Shown here: positions 1 to 9,680 of the stretch, piece after piece
How the letters are laid out: each line of letters begins with the position of its first letter
Numbering within the stretch: the first letter of the stretch is position 1
DNA from: Primula veris
Lineage: Eukaryota; Streptophyta; Magnoliopsida; Ericales; Primulaceae
Direction: 5' to 3'
DNA: 64,000 nucleotides
Assembly: GCA_963682055.1 (NCBI GenBank)
Contig: OY821741.1
Location: 23,754,711 to 23,818,710, forward strand
Position numbers and translations under genes: made by a program
The notes under the pieces: generated by a model
Told to the model about the DNA's origin: nothing
What the model saw: only the letters and a program-made list of their open reading frames with translations
The model's database searches: none

Positions 1-600
1 GATAGAAGCTTAAACACGGCCGTGACAAGTCCAAACGAAGCTCATTACTTTGTGAACCTGATTGGAGCTATTCAAGACAGCACATTAAAAGATAATTTCG
101 TGGGTTTACATGCATGAACCAAAAGGGGACTGATTCTAGAAGATTTAAATGCTACAACTCAAGGGGAATGTATTGGAGAAGTCTAAGCACTCATTTTTAT
201 GATACATTTCTGCATTTTAAAGTTATCTAGTAGTTCGAAGGTCATAGGTCTATTCTATATTGAACCTATGTTTAATTAATGTTTTTTTTAGGTTTTTCCG
301 ATTCTTGGAGGCTTGTTCCAAGTATAAATAGAGGTCAAATCAGATTGTAAAAATTAAGTTTTGATTAATATATTTAAGAGCTTTCTCTTTTGTTCTTCAT
401 TGAACTTTCTGAACTTATCAGGGGGGTTACCTTGTGGCGTTCAAAACTGACTTATCAATCGGTATCCCGCAACCGTTTGTGGCGTCTTCACATACCAAGG
501 TTCTCACCTCTTTATAGGTGACGGGTCGCGGTTCCATACCAGCTACTCATACCAAGGTTCCCACCTCTTTATAGGTGACGGGTCGCGGTCTTTAGTTTGG
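1..600 (+). mobile_element. LTR-like retrotransposon fragment (left end outside window)
   Basis: A TATA-like TATAAATA lies at 323-330. It is followed by a T-rich stretch and then a GC-richer tail containing two copies of a 42-bp segment (491-532 and 548-589). This order resembles the U3-R-U5 layout of a plant LTR. No TG...CA ends, primer-binding site or target duplication could be fixed, and no coding sequence is attached. It could equally be another class of repeat; the LTR call is an inference from layout only. Confidence 0.35.
491..589 (+). repeat. 42-bp direct repeat with internal hairpin, two copies
   Basis: Copies at 491-532 and 548-589 are offset by 57 bp and differ at one base (TTCTCACC versus TTCCCACC). 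Each contains the small inverted repeat CACCT-N6-AGGTG followed by GACGGGTCGCGG. The repeat sits at the right end of the LTR-like fragment. Confidence 0.85.
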
Positions 601-1738
601 CTTTTATTTATTGTTATTTTTATCATTAATTTTATTCCGTATTTGTTCAAGAAACCTGATAGATAGGTCCACCCCTTGGTCGATCTTGTGTCACCTTGGT
701 CGATCATGCATCACCATAACTCCCTTAACATCAACAAGAAGTGAAACCATATTATGATTGAAAAAAAACCAAATAATTTAAAGACTTGGACTTGAATAAT
801 GAAATCGGTCAATGAATATGTAAGAGAAACTGCCAAAAACATGCATAAATAAAAAGAGAGAATAAAATCAAACTGAAGTGTCATTATTGCAAGTCAGGCG
901 CAAACATTGAACAAAGTTAAACTGGTCCTTATTGTTTTCAACTATAATCCTGATAAAGGCATGATATGAAACACCCTAAATTAGTACAACTGGTCTAAAC
1001 GAAAACTATAACCCAAGTCGCTCGAATCTGACATGTTGAAAGAAATGTAATCACCTCTAAGAAAATAATAATTATAAATGTAGCCAAGTGAAAAGATGTT
1101 TATTCAAGTACTGAACAAATCTCTTTATACATGTATGGAGCTTTAGAAATGAAATTATGACATTAACATGAAAACCCCCCCACCAAAAACGCTATATAAA
1201 TGTAGTCATATCATACGAGATTATCATCCAAATTCTCAACTTTGATGTCCTCAAACAAGTCTAATTACCTGGGCTATTAAAGGGCCGGCCTGAAGTTTTT
1301 GTTACTCGCTGCAAACAAAAAAAAATTGGGTCTTTTTTCAATTGTAGTTTCGTTATATCAATTTTAATGAAATATTTTAACGGTAAAATAATTAAAAATT
1401 AACTCTCAAAAGAAATTATCAATACAAACAAAATATCATCTTACCTATAAACATTTTAGTCAATTTATACAAAAAATTATGTCAAAATAACATATTTACT
1501 TCACTGCAATCATTTAAATGCATTTCATATGCATATTCTGTGCAGCTATTACACATATATATTTTCTTTTACACATATAGATACATTTTAATTATTTATT
1601 TATCTGCGTCGTGGGGTCTTGAAAGATTATTCAAAGTCATGAGATCCGATGCGGTCACAGCTCATGCACATCTTCAGGACCACCCCTCGGCTAGTAAAAA
1701 AAGTTTGAACACTTACGAATTTGCATTTTTCATTTACA
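601..1738. other. AT-rich intergenic DNA, nothing recognised
   Basis: No gene, RNA or element ends were recognised. A short imperfect duplication containing TTGGTCGATC lies near 678-706. An open frame at 1540-1749 has no recognisable protein character and runs into the hAT element. Confidence 0.6.
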
Positions 1739-1746
1739 ACCACGAA

Positions 1747-2480
1747 TAGGGGTGGGATTTTTTACCGAAAAACCGAACCGAACCGAACCGAAAAAAACTG
1801 TTCGGTTTGGTTTTGTTTATAAAAAACCGAACAAAAGTCCGGTTTGGTTTCGGTATATAGTTTTGGTACCGAAAAACACCGAACCGAGCCGAAAACCGAA
1901 AAAAAATCCGAAAACCGAAAAAAACCCGTAAACCGATTAAAAATATAATTTTATACACTTTTATTTATAAATAATTATGCTTGGTGTTTCAAGTAAAATC
2001 TTACTTATTTCACGTATATGGAAGAAAAGTAAAAAAAAAATAACGAGAGAGAATTTTATATTTATATTATTCCATTATTTTAAATTGTAAAAGTTATATA
2101 AACGTGACAACTAATAAGGTATATGCATCTAACATTAATAAATAAGAAAAATAAATTATATTATTAACATTTTATTCGTAGCAAAATATATTTTGAAAAA
2201 TTACCATTTTTTATTAATAATCCTTAATTTTTTTCACATAAATATTTACTTACTATATATATCATAAGATTGGTTTTTAACTTTTAAATATAAATCATTT
2301 TATCTTTTTGACGTTTGAATTTTTATTAAAAAATTGTTTCAAACTGAAAAACCGGTTCGAACCAAAACCGAACCGAAAATACCAGTTCGGTACGGTACAG
2401 TTTTATCTTTGAAAATAGCCAAAACAAACCGAAAACAAAACCGAAATTATTTTCGGTTTTCCGAACCGGTCCCATCCCTA
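1747..2480. mobile_element. hAT-type MITE (734 bp) with 8-bp target duplication
   Basis: The element starts TAGGGGTGGGA and ends TCCCATCCCTA, which are inverted repeats of the Ac/hAT TAGGG type. It is flanked by 8-bp duplications ACCACGAA (1739-1746) and ACCACGAG (2481-2488), matching at 7 of 8 bases. The subterminal regions are built from the pentamer AACCG on the left and its complement on the right, giving extended fold-back ability. The interior is AT-rich with no transposase, so the element is non-autonomous. Open frames at 1734-1958 and 2334-2519 are read-throughs of the pentamer repeats, not genes. Confidence 0.85.
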
Positions 2481-2671
2481 ACCACGAGTAAGAATAAGTT
2501 TCAATTTAAGTCAAACTAGAATGAACTTTATCAGAGAAAATTAACAACTTTGATGTACCTGTAAATTGTGCAAAGGCGGATTCTTATCCAGATTAGGCTC
2601 GCATTCGGTTTCGTTGCTATTATCATTTGTCCAAATTTTTGACACAAACGGTGTTACTGGCCAAACTATTC

Positions 2672-2744
2672 CCAAAATAGTGTTGATTTTGCCGTGTCAT
2701 CTCCACTTAGGGGAGATGACATAGCAAAATCAACACTATTTTGG
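2672..2744. repeat. near-perfect 33-bp inverted repeat (hairpin)
   Basis: The arms at 2672-2704 and 2712-2744 are complementary except at two positions, with a 7-base loop. The arm starts CCAAAATAGTGTTGATTTTG. A third, slightly diverged arm in the right-arm orientation lies at 3387-3418. Such arms are typical of fold-back MITE termini. Confidence 0.85.
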
Positions 2745-3386
2745 TAATTCACTATAATTCACTAAGGTAATAACAATATTGATGCGGATTAACGTTAATT
2801 ACTTTGTTTTTCTTGTTTTTATGAACACTTTAAATAAGTTTTATTTTACATGTTTATGTTTAAAATGATTAATTAATAAAACATCTAGTATATGAACTAA
2901 TTATATCTTAATAACTAATCACTAATAAAAAGCTTTTGAAACCGTAACAATCAATCTGGCTCCATCAAGATAAAAAAAATGAAGAAACCAACAAAAAATA
3001 ATTTTTTTAATAAATTAGTTTGTGTCGTATGTAACTAGAAAAAAGCTAACAGTAACGAAGTAATGGACTAATGGGGCTGGGAAAAGTGTTCCTTATTTAC
3101 CAATAGTATCTTAATACGATTAGTGGATTAACAAAGTAAGTAAATTCAATAACTAACAAGTAAAATCCGTCTATTTTATATTGCTGCTTGTGAACCCAAA
3201 TTAATTACATTGCCATTTCGTACGTGGAAGATCTTTTGTGGATGACTAATTTCTATAAAAAAACATCACAACACTATTAGTTTTTTATTTTGATAAATTA
3301 ATGGGTTTCTCATTTTGAACCGTCATTAGAAAGAGATGTTTTTTTTTAATTAGATTGCTTAAATGAATTGAGTTTCTCTCCTAATT
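2745..3386. other. AT-rich DNA between related repeat arms
   Basis: This stretch lies between the hairpin and its third arm. It may be the body of a MITE of roughly 750 bp whose ends are 2672 and 3418. No target duplication could be confirmed and no coding sequence is present. Confidence 0.4.
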
Positions 3387-3418
3387 GGATGTGACATAGT
3401 AAAATCAACACTATTTTG
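3387..3418. repeat. third copy of the hairpin arm
   Basis: The segment contains AAAATCAACACTATTTTG, matching the right arm of the hairpin at 2712-2744 in the same orientation. It ends 4 bp before the copia-type LTR. Confidence 0.75.
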
Positions 3419-3422
3419 ATAA

Positions 3423-3666
3423 TGTTGTAAGTTAACTATTGGCAATATAATATGGAGAGATAAGTACAGAGAGAAAGAATCAATAGAGATCTCATTAATG
3501 TATTAATGGCGTTATACAATGAACACATCAAACTATTTATATAATGAGAGCTTGAAGGGCTACATAAGAGTGCTATACAAAGAATAACTAGAAATCAATA
3601 GATATAAAGACTCTATGAATCCTAAGTGTAGTAGAAGTCCTAATAAATACACAATATCCTACAACA
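3423..3666 (-). mobile_element. Ty1-copia-type 3' LTR (244 bp), minus orientation
   Basis: On the minus strand the segment begins TGTTGTAGGATATTGTG and ends in CAACA, so the ends are the TGTTG...CAACA pair common in plant copia LTRs. A TATATAAATAG promoter-like sequence lies inside it on the minus strand (around 3535-3545). Immediately upstream on the minus strand is the purine tract AAGGGGGAG, the expected polypurine tract just before a 3' LTR. No second LTR was seen, so the element is truncated or the partner is lost. Confidence 0.75.
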
Positions 3667-3676
3667 CTCCCCCTTA
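3667..3676 (-). other. polypurine tract of the copia-type element
   Basis: Read on the minus strand the sequence is AAGGGGGAG directly abutting the LTR start. In LTR retrotransposons this purine run primes plus-strand DNA synthesis. Its position fixes the element orientation as minus. Confidence 0.7.
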
Positions 3677-3839
3677 GATGTACGTTTCTATCTTAAGTCC
3701 TTCGTCTTCATGTAGCGCGAATGGTAGATAAGTCAAGTCGATATTCATTAGAAAATGTTAACACATAAAAACCATAAGTTTTGAAAACCGAACATGTGAC
3801 AAAACCGACACTTAAGAGAAAAATGGTGTTGCCAAATGA

Positions 3840-4205
3840 TAAAGGCCGAAACACTGTAAGTGTGTGTAACAGACTATGAAACCGGTGCCTTATCAAAACC
3901 TTACTAAAGAAAACCCTGTGGGAAATAGTTTGGTCGAAGGACAAAAGAGTATACGATAGTCAATACAATAGCGGGTGAACTAATATAAGAAGTGGCTCGT
4001 CAAAACCTTGTCAGAGTAAACCCAGTGGGAAAAACCTCTGATCGAAGGAAAAAAAGTGCATGATGGTTAAAAGTATACGACTAGAAACTTCCACTGATTT
4101 CGTCAATTCTTAGTGAGATATCGGGAATCTATCTCGTTAAAAACCTTGCCAAGTAAAACTCAGTGGAAAAAAACATTTGTCTAAGGACAAAAAGAATACA
4201 CGAAC
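3840..4205 (-). repeat. diverged repeats in copia 3' internal region
   Basis: Three related segments (about 3893-3959, 3998-4066 and 4136-4203) share a core on the plus strand of the form AAAACCTT...TAAA(A)C(C)CAGTGGGA followed by a GAAGGA/AAGGACAAAA tail. On the minus strand this is the ACTGGGTTTTAC-type motif often found between pol and the polypurine tract of plant copia elements. I recall that motif from general knowledge and have not searched for it. There is no open reading frame of note; the frame at 3708-3944 is not a protein I recognise. Confidence 0.55.
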
Positions 4206-4445
4206 ATTCGACTGGATGCTCCTACTCAATTGAACACGACAGGGTGTGAGGATTTTAACTAACTAGTAATTAGTGAAATAAACATCATCCTGGATGCTCC
4301 CCCTCACTTGCACACGACTGAGTGTAAGGATTTTATATTCCAAGAAATAGTACGAGCATTCGACTGAATGCTTCAGTTTACTTGCACACGACTGAGAGTA
4401 GTAAAATCTAAAGATGGAATAGAGTGAGCATTCGACGGGATGCTC
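4202..4445. repeat. short degenerate tandem repeats with a palindromic core
   Basis: The core GAGCATTCGACTGGATGCTC, in which GAGCAT pairs with ATGCTC, recurs imperfectly at 4202-4221, about 4353-4372 and 4426-4445. A partial copy lies near 4288. Between copies is a shared CTTGCACACGACTGAG-type segment (near 4308 and 4381). The repeats are probably part of the decayed retrotransposon interior. Confidence 0.6.
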
Positions 4446-7023
4446 TTATACGTCATATGTGAAAGTTTGTTTTTGTGAGATATGCCAAATATATATTATA
4501 ATCTAGTCGTGACTCTCTTGATATGGTAACATGTTGTCCTAAGACAAGCCTTCATCTAGATCGTGAGACATAACACATGTACTTCATATGGCTAATACCA
4601 GCTCGAATCCATATGCACTCTCTAGTCGTCTCATAGAGCACGAGTAGATAAGAATGATTTGTATGGAGTCTTTCCAAGACCTTTCATTATTCCTTATGGT
4701 AAAGAAGTAACCATTTAGGAAAAGTCCCTTATCTTGGTGCGCAAGACCACGAAGTGCATGCAATAATTTGCAGTCGCATCCTCAAACTTTCCGTGAGTCC
4801 ACTTGGGATTTAACATAATCGACAGTATGTTCAATTTAAATTCCCAAACTCAACTAATACACATCGTAATTTCGATGTTTACTCTTCGGCATTATCAAGT
4901 CTATTGGACTTTCAGGATAATCCGGATCATGAGCCATCAACTTAATAATAAGGCTAAGAGTTTGGGAAGCATTGCATTTTCTGTGGACAACAATAGAATG
5001 TGACCAGATTGGATGCATCAACCATAACCATATATATTTATGGTCCGTAGTATGGTTGAATAAGTCCACAAATATCTCCTTCAATTTTTTTCAGAATTCT
5101 ACGAGACTATTTAGGATCTTTACACATTATTGTTCTTCAAACAAGACATTAGTGGCATGTGAATTTCAGACTAATCACTTAATTATTCCTCAAAGAGTAT
5201 CCAAACGCGATGTGATTAATAATCCAACATCGTCTTTTGACCTGGGTATATTACATCCGCTCAATGCCACAATGTCAAAATACTATTATCAATAGACGAC
5301 AGGCTAATGATATTACTAACAATCATGTATAAGCATATAAGACTTCTTATCAATCGACGACATCCGAATGATAAGGTAAGTTTTAAATGCTTTAAAAACG
5401 TGATTAAACCACTTGAAAGATATCTCAACTCCTCAAGAATACGATTTTGATCATATCGAGTGGAGGGTGTGTAAAGAAATTTTTGTTCTCTTATGAGCTA
5501 TTATCAGTCATCATTGGGTTTCTCGAATATCTTATAACTCAACCAGGTATAGCATGACCTGGAGTATAAGGCCTCATATTTGACAAATCAATTTGGTTTT
5601 ACCAAATATTTCGATTTGGAACGACATGTCTAGAATCGTTGCTACTGAGAATAAGAGGGGGTCTCAAAAGTTTCCTTTCAGTTAGCTTTAACCACATTAG
5701 CGACTGGTTTTCCATCCTTATGATAGTTTAGAACTATATTAAGGGTAGTCATGCATGACATTTGTCATTTATAGAAGAGAATTGGCTTATTGAGCATTGT
5801 CTCTTATTTTGGGATGTCGGGCCCAACTATTCCTTTCAAAAACTACCTTGGTGCCACATGTCTTTGGTTCAGACTATTGTCGAAACCTCACTTGGCTAGG
5901 CGAGCGTTAGGCTTGCGGCAGTTCGAGATAAATAACCATTGTCTCGGTTCTTCATTCGAGGACAATATCCATGAACAACATTAACATCAGCCATAATAAA
6001 AAAAGCCATAAACCCAATAAGATTAAAAACTACTCATCGAATGAGTTTATTGAATATAAATTCACAATACTGCTTATGGAATACTTTTTCCGATCTATTA
6101 TTTTGGTGAAGGATCTCTCCAATATGTCAATTTCAAACATTTGTTCACCATAGACGTCATCGCGTCTAACATGTGGCGGCGGAATAAAATCAACGCCTTA
6201 TCCTTCATCTTGCGAGTGACAACAAATCCGTGTTTTACTCTACATAGATGGCATCCAAAAATTTGGACATCACATGTTTAGACATCTAACATGTGGCGGC
6301 GGATTAAAAGCTCGCCTAAACATATGGCAGTTAATACCAACTTGGCGATTGTTCTCATCATAGATGGCATCCAACAAGTGTTGGGAGTTGTGGGATTAGT
6401 TATCATATAAAATGACTGGTTTATGTTTATGGTTTGCACAAGCACAAACTTTGTTTGGAAACGACAGATTCGAAAACACTAGTTTTGCTTTACAAGTGAA
6501 TTAGTTCTCATTGATCGAAATCGACAGGTCGATGCTAAGACACTAATTTGGCGAAAAAAATTCTATATAAACACACTCGGGAAAATTATTATTTACTCAA
6601 CCACTTGGAGTTTTACTCAAATGATTAGGTTTAAAGGCTGTCGTTTACGTATTTACTGTGCTCCAAAATTGTCTTACATTTGGTTATATGTTCTTCTATT
6701 TATTATTTTTGCTCTTCTTTAGGTTAATATCGTTGCTTGTTTTAGTGAACCCCAGTTGAATATATTTAAACAAGCATCTGTTGTGTCAGATTTAACTTTC
6801 AGTTATACACTTATACTAGTTTCTTAATTGTTTTGGTTACGTAGTTAAAAAAGTATTCAAGAGAACAAATGATTTTATTATGTCTGAAGATTAGGTTTTA
6901 ATTATCGGAATAGGAAAAATTATTTCGTTCCGTTTGTTTTCCTGAAACTAAATGATACATCTTTTTAGATGAAATCGGTTTTTAGTAACGTTTTCCAAAT
7001 CTTGGCAAAATGGAAGAAAATCT
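4446..7023. other. non-coding region, probable decayed retroelement interior
   Basis: No conserved reverse transcriptase, integrase or protease motifs were recognised on either strand. Open frames at 4803-5003, 4854-5084, 4972-5295, 5790-5984 and 5971-6153 are short, overlap each other on opposite strands and have no recognisable domain. The left part may belong to the minus-strand copia-like element. The right limit of that element is not visible. Confidence 0.4.
6165..6310 (+). repeat. pair of 26-bp direct repeats, 120 bp apart
   Basis: TCTAACATGTGGCGGCGGA occurs at 6165 and again at 6285, each followed by A/T-TAAAA. The segment is unusually GC-rich for the neighbourhood. A second shared phrase, ATAGATGGCATCCAA, occurs near 6245 and 6360, so the two repeats belong to a longer diverged duplication of about 120 bp. 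Confidence 0.75.
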
Positions 7024-7037
7024 CCCTGGATAATCCA

Positions 7038-7229
7038 GAAAACATTTTCCAGATAGAGAGCTATCTAGGAAGAAAAAATCAGCAAGAAATAATTTAGAAA
7101 ACATTTCCCAGATAGAGAGCTCTCGTTTTGGTTTGAAACAAAGCTCGTTCCGGGACTGAGACGAGGTCGAAGTTAGGAAAAAACGGAGCTTGTTTTGGTA
7201 TGAAACCTAGCTTGTTTCGGGACCGAGAC
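7038..7229 (+). repeat. overlapping local duplications (59- and 68-bp offsets)
   Basis: GAAAACATTTTCCAGATAGA (7038) recurs with one change at 7097. A segment beginning GCTCTCGTTTTGGTTTGAAA (7119-7162) recurs diverged at 7188-7229, both ending in a CGGGAC-GAGAC phrase. These look like local replication-slippage duplications. No gene is present. Confidence 0.7.
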
Positions 7230-7243
7230 AGGTCCTTTTTGGG

Positions 7244-7460
7244 GGCACTGCAAGTGCTCGAGGGTTTACCCAAGACTGTTTAATACTTGGCTATTTGTTT
7301 AACCGCCTTGTGGGGGAATTGGGAATTTTAGAGTATTTAAGAAAAAAGACGATTTATTGAATTTGGCTATTTTTCTTGTTGTTGTTTAGACCCGTAAACT
7401 CAATAATTACGACATGGCGTAAGTGCATTCCAAGTGCTCGATGGTTTCCCCAAAATGGTT
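7244..7460 (+). repeat. diverged direct repeat, 178 bp offset
   Basis: GCACTGCAAGTGCTCGAGGG at 7244 and GCATTCCAAGTGCTCGATGG at 7422 share an extended context including a following TTTCCC/TTTACCC and GTTTAAT/GGTTAAT. Both lie upstream of the SINE-like segment. Their origin is unknown. Confidence 0.65.
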
Positions 7461-7532
7461 AATTTTTAGGCGGAGGCGGGATGATTTTTAGTTGTACATG
7501 TTTATATCATTTTGTTTAATGACTATATACAT

Positions 7533-7625
7533 CTGTAAGATCAAAATGGTAAGAGCGCTTGCACCAACACTGAACTTCAAGAGTTTGGTGGTTCGAATCC
7601 ATCCGTTATTTAAAAAAAAAAATTG
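7533..7625 (+). mobile_element. tRNA-derived SINE-like head
   Basis: A box-A-like ATGGTAAGAGCG lies near 7545. A perfect box B, GGTTCGAATCC, lies near 7589, with flanking bases able to form a 5-bp T-stem (GGTGG with CCATC). A short A-run follows at about 7611-7621. The anticodon arm and acceptor stem do not fold properly, so this is not a functional tRNA gene. A tRNA-derived SINE remnant is the best fit. It ends just before the 21-bp minisatellite. Confidence 0.5.
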
Positions 7626-7639
7626 AATTAAAGTTTATG

Positions 7640-8280
7640 CACTTTGTAGTGATCTATACGCTGTTTAACAATTTTGACTGAACTAGATGCACTTTTTTAC
7701 TTAACTGTATGCACTTTAGATTGGCCTATATATGCCCTTTATGTTGAATCAGATGCACTTTTGACTAAATTATATGTACTTTGTATTGAAATAGATGTAC
7801 TTTTGACTAAAATATATGCAATTTGTGTTGAACTAGATGCACTTTTGACTGAACTGTATGCACTTTCGATATATATGCACTTTGTGTTGAACTCTATGTA
7901 CTTTTTACGGAACTCTATGCACTTTTGATAGAACTATATGCACTTTGTGTTGAACTAGATACTATTTTGACCGAACTATATGCACTTTCGATTGAACTAA
8001 ATGTACTTAGTGTTGAACTAGATGCACTTCAAACTGATCTGTATGCACTTTTGATTGAACTATATGAAATTTATGTCGAACTATATTCGCTTTTGTCTGA
8101 ATTGTATGCACTTTCGATTGAACTATATGCATTTTTATACTAAAATGCATGTTCTTTATATCAAACTATATGCAATTTTGACTAAACTATATGTACTTTT
8201 ATTGAACTATATACAACTTATGGTGAACTATATGCAATTTTGACTTAACCATATGCACTTTTATTAATTTATATGCACTT
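7640..8280 (+). repeat. 21-bp degenerate minisatellite, about 30 units
   Basis: The unit is of the form GAACTATATGCACTTTTGATT, repeated with many substitutions. Because the period is seven codons, reading frames stay open across it (7674-7928, 7925-8143, 8055-8243) and translate as heptad-like ELYALxI/ELDALLT runs. The open frames are a by-product of the period and not evidence of a gene: there is no conserved start context, the frames shift between units, and stops interrupt. The repeat fades into T-rich DNA at its right end. Confidence 0.85.
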
Positions 8281-8700
8281 TTTGATTTTAAAAAAAACCC
8301 CTTTTTGGTGAAATAGCCACTTTTTAGTGAAAAAACTAGTTGTTGATGAAAAATTGCTTTTTCGGTGTAAAAAGTCATCTATTGAAAAAAAAAACTATTT
8401 GTTTTAATAATTTTTTGTGATTTTTTTTAATTTTTATAAATTTTCTTTGATTTTTACATTTTTTTTTTGTGATTTTGTGATTTTTTTAATATTATTTTTG
8501 GTGATTTTTTTTAGAAAAATACATTTTTTGTGAATTTTGTGATATTTTATAATTTTTTGTGATTGTTTTTAGAAAAATACATTTTTCTTATTTTTTATTT
8601 ATAAAAAATACAGTTTTTTTGTGATTGTGATTTTTATAATTTTTGTGTTTTTTTCGGTTTTATAGAATTTTATTCTAATTCAAAACTAGATTTTTTCGGT
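8281..8700. repeat. T-rich low-complexity DNA
   Basis: The stretch contains repeated GTGATTTTTTT and GTGAAAAA phrases with long T runs, for example around 8400-8600. A phrase of about 25 bp, TTTTAGAAAAATACATTTTT, occurs twice (near 8509 and 8567). It probably arose by slippage. Confidence 0.75.
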
Positions 8701-8814
8701 TTTTGAAAGAGACGGTATAAATATTATGTTTTGGGTTGTATACTGACGTTTTGATAATTAAAGTGAATAATTAAAAAGTGATACCTAGAGACAATGTGAA
8801 CTTATAGATGTAAC

Positions 8815-9663
8815 TAGGGGTGGGTTAGGGTCGGGACCCGACCCGTAAATGCTCAACCCGTATCCCAACCCGATTACTTTTGAAAGTAAAAAAAAAATCC
8901 CGATTCCGACCCGAAAGAAGTCGGGACCCGACCTTTTCAGGACCCGAATTTTCGGGATCCCGTAGGGTCGGGATAGGTTTATCCCGAATCTCCCGACATA
9001 TTTTTTTATTTTACGACGACGTCATTTTTTATTAACAATTTTTATTTGAGAAGTCTAAACATGCTATTAACACGAAACATAATCATAGTTTAAAAATAAC
9101 ATTCCTAAAAAATGAAAAAAGAAATTAACATGTAGTAGAAAAAATAGTGTGAAACTACAAAAAATTGGTACGTACGTTTTTTATCAGATTCTTTTAGTAT
9201 TTAGTTTTATTCACACAAGCAACAATTATCATACTAAATGAGATACATTATCATTATAATTTTTATAATCGGAAAATAATAATCATTTATCTTTCTTGAA
9301 AATAACAATATAATTTTTTAATTTAAGTATATTTTTTATTTTAATAGTTTCATATATTCAAAACTACAAATCAATATTATACTTATATAATTATAACTAA
9401 TATATAAAACAAAAATGATTGTAGTTCATATGGTAGAGTGCTTACATTGTATGCTAGATGTACAATGTTTGATTCTCAGCATTTACATTTAATATAAATT
9501 AATTTATATTTTTATATAAAATATAAATTAATTAAAAAATCGGGTCGGGTCGGGACACCGACGAAATCAAAATTGTCACCCGATCCCGAAGTTTGTCGGA
9601 TCGGGACAAAACCCAACGGGTCGAGACATGGGTCGGGATTTCAGGATTTTTTCCCCAGCCCTA
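8815..9663. mobile_element. hAT-type MITE (849 bp) with perfect 8-bp target duplication
   Basis: The element starts TAGGGGTGGG and ends CCCCAGCCCTA. It is flanked on both sides by GATGTAAC (8807-8814 and 9664-9671), an exact 8-bp target duplication typical of hAT. The subterminal regions are rich in GGGTC/GACCC pentamers in opposite orientations (8825-8990 and 9540-9640), allowing fold-back. There is no transposase. A SINE-like segment sits inside near 9415-9482. The element has the same architecture as the one at 1747-2480 but a different subterminal pentamer. Confidence 0.9.
9415..9482 (+). mobile_element. tRNA-like/SINE-like segment inside the hAT MITE
   Basis: GTAGTTCATATGGTAGAGTG carries a good box A (TGGTAGAGTGC). 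It is followed by a perfect 8-bp stem, ACATTGTA...TACAATGT, and a degenerate box B (GTTTGATTCTC). The order is tRNA-like, but the acceptor ends do not pair and no 3' tail was identified. It is best read as an old tRNA-derived insertion or a chance resemblance. Confidence 0.4.
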
Positions 9664-9680
9664 GATGTAACTATGAGTAA

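Noticed and set aside
1734..2519. Arg/Phe/Pro-rich open frames at both ends of the first hAT MITE
   Set aside because: They are translations of the AACCG pentamer arrays.
4803..5295. Overlapping open frames on both strands, including one of 107 codons
   Set aside because: No domain, no conserved motif, mutually overlapping on opposite strands, and inside a probable decayed retroelement.
7533..7625. Functional tRNA gene
   Set aside because: Box B and T-stem are good, but the D-stem has a mismatch, the anticodon arm does not fold and no acceptor stem pairs.
7674..8243. Three overlapping open frames encoding leucine- and tyrosine-rich heptad-like repeats
   Set aside because: The frames exist because the 21-bp minisatellite period is a multiple of three. 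They overlap in two frames and end in low-complexity DNA.
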